Shown: positions 1 to 9,269 of the stretch, piece after piece
Position numbering within the stretch: the first letter of the stretch is position 1
How the letters are laid out: each line of letters opens with the position of its first letter
NCBI GenBank assembly: GCA_001953115.1
Contig: LSSL01004439.1
Coordinates: forward strand, 1 to 10,587
Origin: Smittium mucronatum
Lineage: Eukaryota; Kickxellomycota; Harpellomycetes; Harpellales; Legeriomycetaceae
Direction: 5' to 3'
Length of the DNA stretch: 10,587 nucleotides
Made by a program: the position numbers and the translations under genes
Notes under the pieces: model-generated
What the model was told of the DNA's origin: nothing
The model's input: only the letters and a program-made list of their open reading frames with translations
The model's database searches: none

Positions 1-440
1 TCTAGCCATATAATTATTAAAAACCAAAACCAAAAAACGTAATATAGTATCAAAAAAACCTATAATTTTTAAAAAACTAAAAATTTCAATAGACTCTACA
101 TGTTTAATAAAATTATTAAAAATAGTTATTTTAATTTTTTAACACAAAAACTTTTATTTAAATAAGGAATTTTTTTTACTATATTGAATTAAAATTTTTG
201 TAAAAATAAATTCAAATGTAAAAATTTAATTTGAGTATTATAATTTATATATGGATCATAACTATAATCTGTGGATATAAGATTCAATTTCATTATAATT
301 TCAATTACAGATAAAAATAGGGTATTAAAACCTGTATTAATATATTTAAAAAAAACTGAAGGTACAGAATGATATCCATGGAATTTAAATTGACTAGAAA
401 TAATAACCAAAAAATGAAAATTAATCTTATACAAGATATT

Positions 441-467
441 TTATCTTAGATCCCGTCACTAAGATAA
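441..467. repeat. Perfect 9-base inverted repeat
   Basis: TTATCTTAG at 441-449 is the exact reverse complement of CTAAGATAA at 459-467, around a nine-base loop that is locally GC-rich (ATCCCGTCA). No T-run follows and no gene flanks it, so a terminator role is not supported. Confidence 0.8.
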
Positions 468-885
468 CCAAACATGTTTTAAAATTAAACTCATAAAGTT
501 TTTCTTTAATTTCTAAGCTTATGTTTTCAGGAAACTCCAGAAAATTGTGACACCAGCTCCTGAATACTTCAAGGAAAAATAATTATACGGCTTTAATATT
601 TTTCAATTTTCAAACTGTAAAAAGAAGAATAGTGTCTATATATATTGCTTAAAACTAAATTTTCTTAGTTGAAAGAATTGGATATTATATTGGATAAATT
701 TCAAAAAAAATTGGATCGAAAAAGCTCTGATTATTACAGTGTGTATAAAATTTAAGTCAAAGTACTAAAAAATCCCCTAAAATATTTAAAATAATTATAA
801 AAAGTAGGAATTTTAACAGGAAAACAAGTGATTCAAGTTAAAAAATCTTTACAAGCATTTAATAAACTAAGATGTAAGTTCAAGT

Positions 886-931
886 ATAAACATAAATTTT
901 GAAAAATCGTTCTATGATAAACATAAATTTT
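886..931. repeat. 15-base direct repeat, 31 bases apart
   Basis: ATAAACATAAATTTT occurs at 886-900 and again at 917-931. This is a modest repeat in very AT-rich DNA and may be a local duplication remnant. Confidence 0.75.
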
Positions 932-2546
932 AAGGACCTGATATCATCTAAAAGTTATGGGGTATAGCTTAAAACTGATTTTATAATATTGATTTATAGG
1001 ATAATTAAATAGACTGAAATTTAATGAAAAATATCCAAGAAAAATGGGTAAAGTCATCTTTAAATCCTGGAGAGAATTCTTGGGTCTCCAAAAGGATTTG
1101 TGGATAATATAATTAATAGAAGTGCTATTAAATTAAAGGTATATTTTAAAAAAAAAAGTTTATCTCCTGAATCCGAGGAAATTTGGTCATGAATTTCATT
1201 GCTTATATAGAATAAAAAAAACAGAAATTATAAAAATGGAATTTATAAAAAAAAGGCTATGCAGAGAAAAATGAACTGAATTATTTAGCAACAGATTTTT
1301 ATCTATATAAGATATGGTAATAATTTAATTTTCAAATAATAAATTTGGGATTATTAACTCTGTTTGAAATATAAAATATAAATTTCAACCAAGAATAATA
1401 AAAATTTCATTAAATTGCATTATTTATTCCTTATTAAACATCAAAATAAAAGTAAAATCATGGGCTGAAAAATTTATTTTAATTTTAGCATGACTTTTTA
1501 ATAAATATTTATTTATTTATCCCATATTAATATCAATTTTTACATCAAAAAGCTCTTAAAACATGATGCTATCAAAAAATAATACCCAAAAAGATGCTTA
1601 ATACATAAAAAATTGTAATAATTACTTTTTATAATATCGATTTTATCTTAATTGAGGACCAACAATTACAAAAACCTCCAAATAAAAAACCTGCTCAGAT
1701 CTTTTAAAGAAAAAATATTCATTTTATGTGTTTCTAATTTTCGTTAAAAGTGATTTTTTATGTAAATACGTTAAAATATTCAAAAAATAGATATTTTGAT
1801 TTAAGAAAAGTATTTTTTATATTAAAAAAATCTTCAACAAATGAAATCTGGTAGAATTAATTAATAACTTTCAATTTGGTTAATAATGTAAAAATCATTT
1901 AAATTTGGTTTATATTAATTAGTATCATTTTCAATTTTTTAATATAATGATTTTAACAGCACAATTGGTTTAATATTTAATTAAAGACATAAAACTTTGA
2001 TATTTATTTGCTATTAAATCAGATACTTTTCTATGAATGATTGGAAGATATCAAATGGGTTTCAACTTTTAGTAATAAAAACACACCTAAACTTTTATCC
2101 AAATATAGGAGTTCATTTGGGGGTTAGATACTTTCATATGAAGACCTATCCATTTTTCTAATTTTGAAATAAGCCGCAGGAAAAATTGGTATAACTGTTA
2201 GATAATTCAAATTTGGGGTTTCAAAAAAAAATAGTAATATATTGGTGCTTATCAGTAATAGTTTATTTTATAATTTTATTTGACTGGTCATGATTTAATT
2301 TCATTTTAGCCAATATTTTAAATAATGAAAGAAAATCCGGTCTTAAAAATGATCCTCCTTATAATTTGTAATTTACTTTAAATATGAATCAAATCTGGAG
2401 GATATTTTGAAACTTTTAGGGCTAACAGTATGAAAATTGCCCTTGATATTTTTCAATATATAAAAAAAGTTGAATATACTCTATTTTTTTTCGATTCTAT
2501 AATGCTTAATAGAAAATTTTTAGTAATTATTTATGAATTCAATGTA

Positions 2547-2630
2547 TTTTTTTTTGTTGACCAGCTTAAAAATTGGTGTATAATGTTGTTTTTTTTGTTG
2601 ACCGACTTAAAAATTGGTGTATAATGTTTT
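2547..2630. repeat. 41-base tandem duplication, A
   Basis: Two copies of a unit made of a T8-9 run, GTTGACC, CTTAAAAATTGG and TGTATAATG follow one another with period 41 (GTTGACC at 2556 and 2597). The copies differ in the order AG/GA after GACC and by a T-run length change. Confidence 0.92.
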
Positions 2631-3303
2631 TTTTTACATTTTTACAAACTCAAATCGATATTTGATATATTAAAAATATAAATTCTCAAGATAAATTTTT
2701 ACCATTACCACGTTAATTGTATAGTTTTTTTTTCGATAAAATTTCATTATTATATAATGAATTTCTGAAATAATTAAATAAACATCTTCTCATTGCTTTT
2801 TATTTATTCCAAAATATATCGAGATAAATATAATCAAGTCTTATGAAAATATGAAAAATTAATTTTCTTTTTAAAATAATAGATATTTTATTGAATAAAA
2901 TATTAAATATAGATACAAATATTAGTAATACGGCTAATTTTTGGACTCTTTGATATTTGAAAATATTTTACAAACTATCTTTTATTTATTTGGGCAGAAT
3001 TCTTAATTTTACTAATTTTTTATAAAATATAATTGATTTCTAATAAAATGAGGGCAATTTATTTATAAACCCAAAAATTAAAGAACCAGCCAAGCTATTA
3101 CAAAATAAGTTTATTTTTATTTTTCTTAATTATAATATTAGGGATTTCAACTTTTTATATAAATATCAGACCAATAAATTTAATGATTTTAGGATTTTTT
3201 ATTATAGAATCTGAAATAAAATTATTAGTATTAAATCATTAAATATCTCCATTAAAAAAATCATATTTATAATTAGAAATTCAGGGTTGTATATTTTTTA
3301 GTT

Positions 3304-3324
3304 GGAGGGGCTGGGGTAGGGGGG
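3304..3324 (+). other. G-rich island with quadruplex potential
   Basis: GG, GGGG, GGGG and GGGGGG runs are separated by one- or two-base loops (A, CT, TA). This could form a two-quartet, or imperfect three-quartet, G-quadruplex. It is isolated in DNA with almost no G runs. Confidence 0.6.
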
Positions 3325-3748
3325 ATAAAGTTATAATTACACAATTACAATAAAATCTCTAATTTTTAAATAAAAACAAAGTTTATTTGATGCGGACTGC
3401 CTACCTTTATCGCTAGTTCTTTATTCAATCTGTGCAATATTTGTAAAATATTGATTTTCCTGATGGCAAGTTTGATGTTTGAAAGAATAAACTTTATTAA
3501 GAATGTTTTATATTCATACTTTTTGCAATTGAAATATTTGTGGATTTTAAAATATCCCTTTTCAAATTTATTGATTATAGGATTAGCGAACTTAATAAAA
3601 GAATATGAATTTTGGTAAGATGTTTTAGATTGTCAAATTTTATTTTATTTCCTGAAAATGACTAGGTGTGATTTTTTGGAAAAAAAATTTTTCACATTTT
3701 TTTCCGCTTTTTTTTTTAAATCCAATAAAAGTCCAACAAGAGCATTTT

Positions 3749-3795
3749 TTATATATTATTTTATATTATTTTATATTATTTTATATTATTTATAA
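3749..3795. repeat. 10-base microsatellite TTATATTATT
   Basis: Exact TTATATTATT units start at 3761, 3771 and 3781, preceded by a near copy at 3751 and followed by a degraded one. It is a simple repeat. Confidence 0.92.
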
Positions 3796-3905
3796 ATTAT
3801 TTTTCCACTTTATTGTATAAAAAGTGAAAAAATAAATTCTGCGTAAAAAAATAAATAATTTAAACTAAATACTTCTAGCTGTTCAAAATATAGATAAAAT
3901 TCTGC

Positions 3906-3920
3906 AAAAAAAAAAAAAAA
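3906..3920. repeat. A15 run
   Basis: Fifteen consecutive A within the desert. No retrotransposon 3' end or target-site duplication is recognisable beside it. Confidence 0.9.
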
Positions 3921-4488
3921 TGAATAAAAGTTTTTTGAGATCTAAATTATTATTTTTGGCATATTAATCCTTTAAAAAATAAAAATAGAATAATTATGCT
4001 TGCTTTTAAAAAATTTATTTTAAAAGAGTTATTTATAAAATTTTATCAATTCAATATATTTTTACATCTCTCCGGCTAATTAACTACAAGAAAACTATAA
4101 AATTATTGTTAAAACCCGTCTTTTCAATATAAAAACTAAAATATAAGTCAATTTTAAATTTAATAAACCTATTTTTCTTTTGAGATATATTTTTTGAGAA
4201 CAATCTCGATTCTGGTTAATATAAAAAGAAATATTTATAAGTACAATATTTCATATTGAAAAAATATTTCCATAATAATAATATATTCAAATTATGTAGT
4301 AATATCCAATGTTGTTGATTTGATTTGGTGTTTCTATCAGGAGGATATTATAATATATCAGCTTTGAAAAAGAGAGCAATAAGTAAACAAGGAGCATTAT
4401 TATTTAAATAATGTGTTATATATTTAAATCTTGATGACCGATTTACACAATTATATTAATAATAAAAACAAAAGTCTAGTATTTTTTC

Positions 4489-4570
4489 AATTTTTTTAGT
4501 TAAAAGACATAATAAAATTCTGGTTACATAATTTTTTTAGTTAAAAGACATAATAAAATTCTGGATATAT
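4489..4570. repeat. 41-base tandem duplication, B
   Basis: A 35-base block (AA, T7, then AGTTAAAAGACATAATA and AAATTCTGG) is exact at 4489-4523 and 4530-4564. The six-base spacers (TTACAT and ATATAT) make the period 41, and a third copy begins with AATTTTTT at 4571. Its sequence is unrelated to the duplication at 2547-2630. Confidence 0.93.
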
Positions 4571-4666
4571 AATTTTTTATATTTTGGTGAACATAAATTT
4601 CTATAAATCGGACTTATGACTTGAACCTAGATACATATGGGACATGAAATATAGTTTAAAAATCTT

Positions 4667-4739
4667 TTAAAAAAGATAAATACATATATATTCACATTTA
4701 ACCCAAATAAGAATAAAATATTTATTAAAAAAGATAAAT
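4667..4739. repeat. 15-base direct repeat, 58 bases apart
   Basis: TTAAAAAAGATAAAT occurs at 4667-4681 and 4725-4739. It may be chance in AT-rich sequence. Confidence 0.65.
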
Positions 4740-4821
4740 TTAAATTTGCATTTGGTAAAAAATTCAGCACGAATTTTCACAGAGGAATTTTGTTTGTACT
4801 AAACCTATGATATGGTCGGGC

Positions 4822-4880
4822 TTTTTTTTTTTTTCCTTTCCGTTCCGTCCTGCATAATGCACAATGTTTTTTTTTTTTTT
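4822..4880. repeat. Two long T runs around a short palindrome
   Basis: T13 at 4822-4834 continues into a pyrimidine-rich stretch to 4850. The 11-base palindrome TGCATAATGCA follows at 4851-4861, then T14 at 4867-4880. A TTGCAG after the second run resembles a splice acceptor, but no exon after it can be tied to a gene. Confidence 0.8.
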
Positions 4881-5214
4881 GAGTCTTGCAGAAAGGTGTT
4901 TCCCTCTTGGAAGCTTGATGTATTCAAGAACATGAGACTTTTATATTTTTTTCTCTTGTACTGTTCTAAATGATTTCAATTGGCTATATTGATGCTAATT
5001 TATCTAAAAAAAAAATATTTCAATTAAACCATGTCTGAAATTTTTCATTTCGATTTTTCTGATGTTTTCCAGCTTTTCGGTATATATTTAGTGTATTTTG
5101 GGTATAAGATAAGTGATTTTACGATTTATATATTGAAAATAAAAAAATATATATACCGCCATTTATGATTTTTGTTTGAATTGTTTTGCCAACCAAATAG
5201 ATTTACTTTTTGTA

Positions 5215-5494
5215 GTCTAAACATATATGAGGCATCAGCAACCTCTGTAAAGTTCCAATAACCTGGGTAGTTTAGAATATATTTTGGATTTCAGCACTGC
5301 AGTATTTCAAAATCACATGCACGGATTTAAACTCCATCCGTTTTTTTCATTGGATAATCTCCCTGTCTACTCGTACAATCCAGGCCCAATTTCCATTTAA
5401 TTTGATAAAAATGAGGGGGGGTTGGGAATATTTTTTAGTGATATTTTTGACTATTTTGCAAAAGAAAAAAAAATCTAAACAGGGACAGATTTAA
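5215..5494. other. Less AT-rich island with overlapping open frames
   Basis: Base composition rises here against the surrounding desert. A plus-strand frame from 5251 to a TAA at 5398-5400 reads protein-like (segments HMHGFKLHPFFSLDNLP and VYSYNPGP). A second frame is open from 5276 to a TAA at 5492-5494. Two open frames in one place argue that at least one is chance. It may be a decayed gene, part of an exon, or an untranslated transcript. I recognise no family. Confidence 0.3.
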
Positions 5495-5697
5495 TTGTTT
5501 TTTTTTGCAATAATTTGATTTCAAATCCGAAATAAGCTTGCATATAACTTTAAATTCCATGTCCTTTAAAATGATTATAATCGATTGTTCGACAAATAAA
5601 CTTTTATATTCTAACAGTACTCTGAATGATCAATAAAAACGCATATTTTGACCTTCTTTTTTGCAAGTTTCAATGGAAACTATTGCTTTATAGAGCC

Positions 5698-5720
5698 TTT
5701 TTTTTTTTAAAAAAAAAAAA
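5698..5720. repeat. T11A12 homopolymer palindrome
   Basis: Eleven T run directly into twelve A, making a perfect palindrome of about 22 bases. Similar T/A junctions occur in LDAH intron 2 (8060-8085) and the RPP21 intron (9401-9420). Confidence 0.9.
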
Positions 5721-7004
5721 TTTATTGATCAATAAGAATTATTTTATATGGATGGATTCTATTTTATTTTAGTTAATAAATTTTCCGCATCATGGTTTAT
5801 AAAGCATTTAATTGCAAATAAGCTCTGCTATTTTAATTAAAATTTTGAGAATCGTGCGAAAATTAAAACTTTGATAAAATAAACAACCTTTTAATTATTT
5901 TTAAAGGTTTGAAATAAAACAGTCGTGTACTTTATGGCCTGAATTCCATAAATTGTTGCAAGACAGAGACTTTTTAATACCAATTAGTATATTTATTTAT
6001 TTTTGTGGTTTATTTTGGGCATGACTATTTGAATGCAAATGTATTCATCTGCCACAAATAAGTTGAAAATTTTGTAGGGGGAAATACTTTTTATATTTAA
6101 TATTTAATCTGGTATGTTGTGGGGTACTGATAAAAGGGTCTAAATTCCTCCATAAATCAGTATTGGGGGTTTTTTTCCCTCCAAGATACAATATACATAA
6201 CACAAGTTATACAGGAATAAATACTGTATTATGAAATAAACAGAGAGATAGATGCATTAATGCCTCCAAACAAACAATAAATGTAATTTTGAATGAGTTT
6301 GGTAGAAGGAATAGATATTTTGGATAAATAATTAGTATATAAAATTGATGATTATATAGATATATCTTGGAAATAATCATTTTAACTTGATGATAAAGTT
6401 TTATTAACCGAGGAGGAAAAATAGCAGTAAATCAGTGAAGCAAGAGTTGATATCTATAGATAATCCTCTTGGTAAACAAAAAAAAAAAGTGAAACTCAAT
6501 ACGGGGTTGAAAATAAATGGAGGGAATAATATAAAAATTAAAAAAAAGAAATAACAACAATAAAAAATCGCAAAGATGAAAAATATTGAAATGAGCGAAT
6601 ATTAAATTATTTTCGATAAAAAAAGTAAAATTTTATGGATAGAAATGCTGATTTTTTTTGGTTATAAATAAAAAAGGTTTCGGATATAATTCATTGTATA
6701 GCTTTACAGCAACATCAAAGGTAAAAAATTAAAAACAAAAACAAAAGCAGTACGTTTTTAGATGATCAAGTGCTTAACTCTGGACTGTAGCTATGGAATG
6801 GATCTTTGAATCAATACATTGAACTATAATACCAAATTGTAAAAATAAATAAATTGATCCGGTCGAAAATTTCAATTTTTGGACGGTAAGTGAATTCTTT
6901 TCAGGATGTACTATTTTATTTTCCTCGCTTTGTTTATAGATTTATTTGTTTTTTCAGATATTGTATTAATAATTATATACTGGATTAAAATTTTTTAAAT
7001 ATAA

Positions 7005-7244
7005 AGACAGTTTTCCTTTTTGATTTATTTTTTTGCTCCATCATATTTCACGGATTTAATACCAGACAACATTATTCGTGATTTCCATTTTGGCTGGAAA
7101 CAACATTTAGTAAATGGTTTATTAAAACAAAGGAATTTAGTTTGGGTATTGGATTTTAGCTCTAATGCAGAAGTGGGTCATTATGTGCATTTTTTAGGCG
7201 TTGCGTGTGACAAGAAGGCGAAGGATGCTTTTTTTTTTATGTAG
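7005..7244 (+). other. Coding-like open stretch of unknown nature
   Basis: A frame with no ATG near its beginning is open from just after a TAA at 7002-7004 to a TAG at 7242-7244 (79 codons). Its middle reads like protein, with segments such as FGWKQHLVNGLLKQ and VGHYVHFLGVACDKK, and it is less AT-rich than its surroundings. Candidate splice signals lie upstream: GGTAAGT at 6885-6891, TTTTCAG ending at 6904, TTTTTTCAG ending at 6957 and GACAG ending at 7010. It could be the last exon of a small gene, a gene relic, or chance. I recognise no family and assign no function. Confidence 0.25.
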
Positions 7245-7257
7245 ACTGAAAATGAAA

Positions 7258-7342
7258 TCAGCAGAGGAATAGAAGGAAGAGTTCAGCAGAGGAATAGAAG
7301 GGCGAGTTCAGCAGAGGAATATAAGGACAGGTTCAGCAATCC
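7258..7342. repeat. 25-base tandem repeat, three copies plus a partial
   Basis: Copies start at 7258, 7283 and 7308, each opening TCAGCAGAGGAATA. Copy 2 differs from copy 1 at two bases (GGAAGAG against GGGCGAG) and copy 3 carries further changes. A ten-base partial copy follows at 7333-7342. The period is not a multiple of three and the frames contain stops, so it is not a protein repeat. Confidence 0.92.
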
Positions 7343-7650
7343 AATGAAATAAAGGCGTTGTGGATTTCGATGAGATCCAAATTGATGAAATAAACATAAA
7401 GGAATTAAACTAAGCTGATCGGAATAGACTTTAATAGGGCTGAAAATAAGACATTTTTTGGGAAAATAAAAGAGTTTAGATGATTAAGAAGCCAATTATA
7501 GCTGATTTGTGCTTTTTTCTCCAGAGCATTTGAAGCTTAATCCCCCTTTAAAGCCCTTTCTTCTTCCTATACTCTTTTTTTTTTTTTTTTTTATAGTTGG
7601 GGAAGGTCAAGGGTTTTGAATGCGAGGAAAAGTGTGAATCTTGTAAAAGG
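7343..7650. other. Upstream region of LDAH
   Basis: This moderately AT-rich stretch between the 25-base repeat and the LDAH promoter elements shows no gene I can support. It includes the T18 tract. The segment 7597-7707 continues in frame into LDAH but without an ATG and with a long T-rich run, so I read it as promoter or leader. Confidence 0.55.
7575..7592 (+). promoter_or_regulatory. T18 tract upstream of LDAH
   Basis: A run of 18 T lies about 115 bases before the LDAH start. Poly(dA:dT) tracts of this length commonly exclude nucleosomes at fungal promoters. The tract is followed by TATAG, so it could instead be the polypyrimidine tract and acceptor of an intron in the 5' untranslated region. 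Confidence 0.35.
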
Positions 7651-7652
7651 GA

Positions 7653-7662
7653 TTATATAAAC
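7653..7662 (+). promoter_or_regulatory. TATA-like decamer upstream of LDAH
   Basis: TTATATAAAC ends 45 bases before the LDAH start codon. The identical decamer occurs on the minus strand upstream of RPP21. In an AT-rich genome such a word can arise by chance, so support comes mainly from its repeated placement. Confidence 0.4.
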
Positions 7663-7707
7663 ATTAAGTCTTTTTTTTTATTATTTTTATTTTTCTCTTT
7701 AAAAGTT

Positions 7708-9219
7708 ATGGGGATCGTTGAGATTCTGGGTACTAGAGTTCCGTTCCGGAAGGCTCTTAAAGTAGGCGGTAACATGTACGAGTCGCTGGTGTACCCCTGC
7801 TCTAGCCCACCTAAATATGTGTTGCTGATGGTTCCAGGTACTTTCTTATTTCCATTTTCACCCATTTTTCGGGCTTTTTATTGCTGATTATTTGTTTATA
7901 TTTTATGTGGATAATGGAGGCTTTTGAATCAACCCCTTTTTTATTCCTTTCTTTCTTGTAGGTAATCCGGGGCTTATTAGCTTCTATCGGGAATTCCTCA
8001 TGGATTTGCATGAGAGGAATAAAGACCGGATGGCGATCGTTGGAGGTAATTAATCCCCCTTTTTTTTTTTTTAAAAAAAAAAAAAGTTTCTCGAAAAAGT
8101 ATATATTCAAGATTGCGAGCACGCAAATAAACGATATATTTTAGTTTTTTTCTTTTGCATTTAAAACTTTGCTTTTGCCGAATTCAGAAAATATGTTTAG
8201 TTTGATTTTATTTCTATTTTTACTTGTAAATGTGGATAGTTTCCTTGCAGGGCCATTCAATTTACGAGGACGAATTGGGCCAGCTGGTTGAACCCGACCG
8301 AATGTACAGTCTACAGAATCAGATTAACCACATTAAGGATCTGTTTAAACATATTGTTAGCGAGTACCAACAAAGCTCTGTACCCGATCCGCCAAAGTTT
8401 CTTCTTTGTGGCCACAGCGTTGGATCCTATATCTGCGAGCAGGTAAATTCTCTCCGCTCCACCACATCCTATCCTATATTTTTTAATAGTCTTTTGGATT
8501 TAGTAACAAAAATAAGAATTTTAATTTTTTGTATGAAAAGGTATTCAAGTCATCGCGGGAGTCGGTGTACAGAGTGATTTACTTGTTTCCAACAGTGATG
8601 GATATTGCCAAGACTCCAAACGGAGCTGATCTCAAGCTCTTGTTCAATCCCGTTTCGATTTCGCTCGTTAGCAACATGGTTGGTTTTTTGCGGTACCTCT
8701 TCGGCCCCGCTTCTTTAAAGTACTTGATAAGTCTAAGGGAATCGAACATGCCTACCCATTTAGGCAACATGTTTGCGTACAAGAGCTTGTCTCGCTCGAC
8801 TGTATCCAATTTCTTGAATATGGCAAAACAGGAAATGCACACTATTACTGCTCTAGACTCTTCTTTTTACCAAGAATTCGGCCACTTGTTCTTCATGTAC
8901 TATGGAACTAGTGACAGATGGGTTCCCCTTGATCAGTATGAGAGCATGAAACAGATCAATACTAGAGGTAACTTTTCTTTTTACTATTTCCAAATCACAA
9001 TTAAATTGTTATTGCTGTATTATTAGGAACAGTAACATTATGCAATAACAATATTCCGCACAGTTTTGTTTTGAGTAAGTTTGTTGTTTACAAGAATTTT
9101 TTTTTTTTTTTGAAAAAAATACTAGTTTTACAAGTTATAAAATAAATGTATTTTAAATTTGTCTAGACGATTCAGCCCAAACAGCAGAAATCGTCGATTC
9201 GTACATCAAGTCACTATAG
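7708..9219 (+). CDS. LDAH: Lipid-droplet-associated hydrolase, six exons, complete
   Basis: Exons are 7708-7837, 7962-8045, 8240-8442, 8541-8967, 9027-9074 and 9167-9219 (945 bases, 314 residues; human LDAH is about 325). All five introns have GT...AG ends and every junction keeps frame. The product is an alpha/beta-hydrolase of the lipid-droplet LDAH family (yeast YPR147C type, formerly UPF0554), which acts at the lipid droplet surface in neutral lipid turnover; its substrate is debated. Visible marks are the oxyanion-region motif VPGNPG (residues 42-47) followed by a SFYREF stretch, QGHS (75-78), the nucleophile elbow GHSVG with Ser131, the LFPT motif (154-157) followed by DIAKTPNG, a hydrophobic central segment (about 173-197) that could help membrane association, the acid region YYGTSDRW with Asp264, and the IPHSF motif with catalytic His293. 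The start is the only ATG placing VPGNPG at the usual distance. An upstream in-frame stretch back to 7597 has no ATG and contains a TATA-like site, so I leave it out. Confidence 0.93.
8046..8239 (+). other. LDAH intron 2 with competing acceptors and a T13A13 palindrome
   Basis: This intron opens with GTAATT. The polypyrimidine-preceded TTGCAG ending at 8250 looks the stronger acceptor, but using it shifts the frame. Only the upstream GGATAG ending at 8239 gives the family-like junction AIVGVSLQGHS. The intron also carries a C5 run and a T13 run directly joined to an A13 run at 8060-8085. Confidence 0.8.
8968..9166 (+). other. LDAH introns 4 and 5 flanking a 48-base exon
   Basis: Intron 4 (8968-9026) starts GTAACT and ends TATTAG. 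Intron 5 (9075-9166) starts GTAAGT and ends GTCTAG. Between them the exon at 9027-9074 encodes the stretch TVTLCNNNIPHSFVL, including catalytic His293. Skipping it would join phases 1 and 1 and so keep frame, giving a product lacking 16 residues and the catalytic histidine. Confidence 0.88.
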
Positions 9220-9269
9220 ATACCTATCATTTCGTCCCACCCTTCCCTTCTTCTCTTTGATTCCTCAAC

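Larger units (their letters stand above)
1..7000. other. AT-rich gene desert
   Basis: About 7 kb without a supportable gene. Sample lines counted by eye run from about 13 to 23 percent G+C against about 45 percent in an LDAH exon line. Stops are frequent in all frames and the longest open frames (for example minus 434-189, 81 codons, and plus 2430-2624) have the Lys/Asn/Ile/Phe/Leu/Tyr composition expected of AT-rich DNA and match no family I know. No tRNA, rRNA or CRISPR-like structure was seen. It could be an AT isochore made by decay of mobile elements, a centromere-like or subtelomeric tract, or ordinary intergenic DNA of a very AT-rich genome. Confidence 0.75.

Noticed and set aside
189..434. 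An 81-codon open frame on the minus strand and a plus-strand frame in the same place that reads open if TGA is tryptophan, suggesting mitochondrial or plasmid DNA.
   Set aside because: At roughly 80 percent AT, frames of this length are expected several times in 7 kb over six frames. The composition is Ile/Phe/Lys/Asn-rich and no mitochondrial motif appears.
526..582. A possible last exon after TTTTCAG (ending at 530) with the peptide KLQKIVTPAPEYFKEK then a stop.
   Set aside because: It is too short, no upstream exon can be found, and the family is not recognisable.
1055..1350. Protein-like phrases, including a stretch resembling a reverse-transcriptase YADD region (IRYGNN), hinting at a group II or retrotransposon relic.
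   Set aside because: The key aspartates are absent, stops interrupt the frame, and no other polymerase motif appears at proper spacing. One loose match in AT-rich DNA is not evidence.
2430..2624. A 64-codon plus-strand frame.
   Set aside because: Its second half is made by the 41-base duplication and T runs, and the composition is that of AT-rich noise.
4489..4564. Two exact 35-base copies separated by 6 bases, considered as a minimal CRISPR-like array.
   Set aside because: There are only two copies, the spacers are 6 bases, the repeat is AT-rich without dyad, and the context is eukaryotic with introns.
7597..7707. In-frame N-terminal extension of LDAH.
   Set aside because: There is no ATG, it contains a T-rich tract and a TATA-like site, and the family needs no extra residues before VPGNPG.
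8579..8842. Open frame on the minus strand opposite LDAH exon 4.
   Set aside because: It is the shadow of a well-supported exon and resembles no known family.
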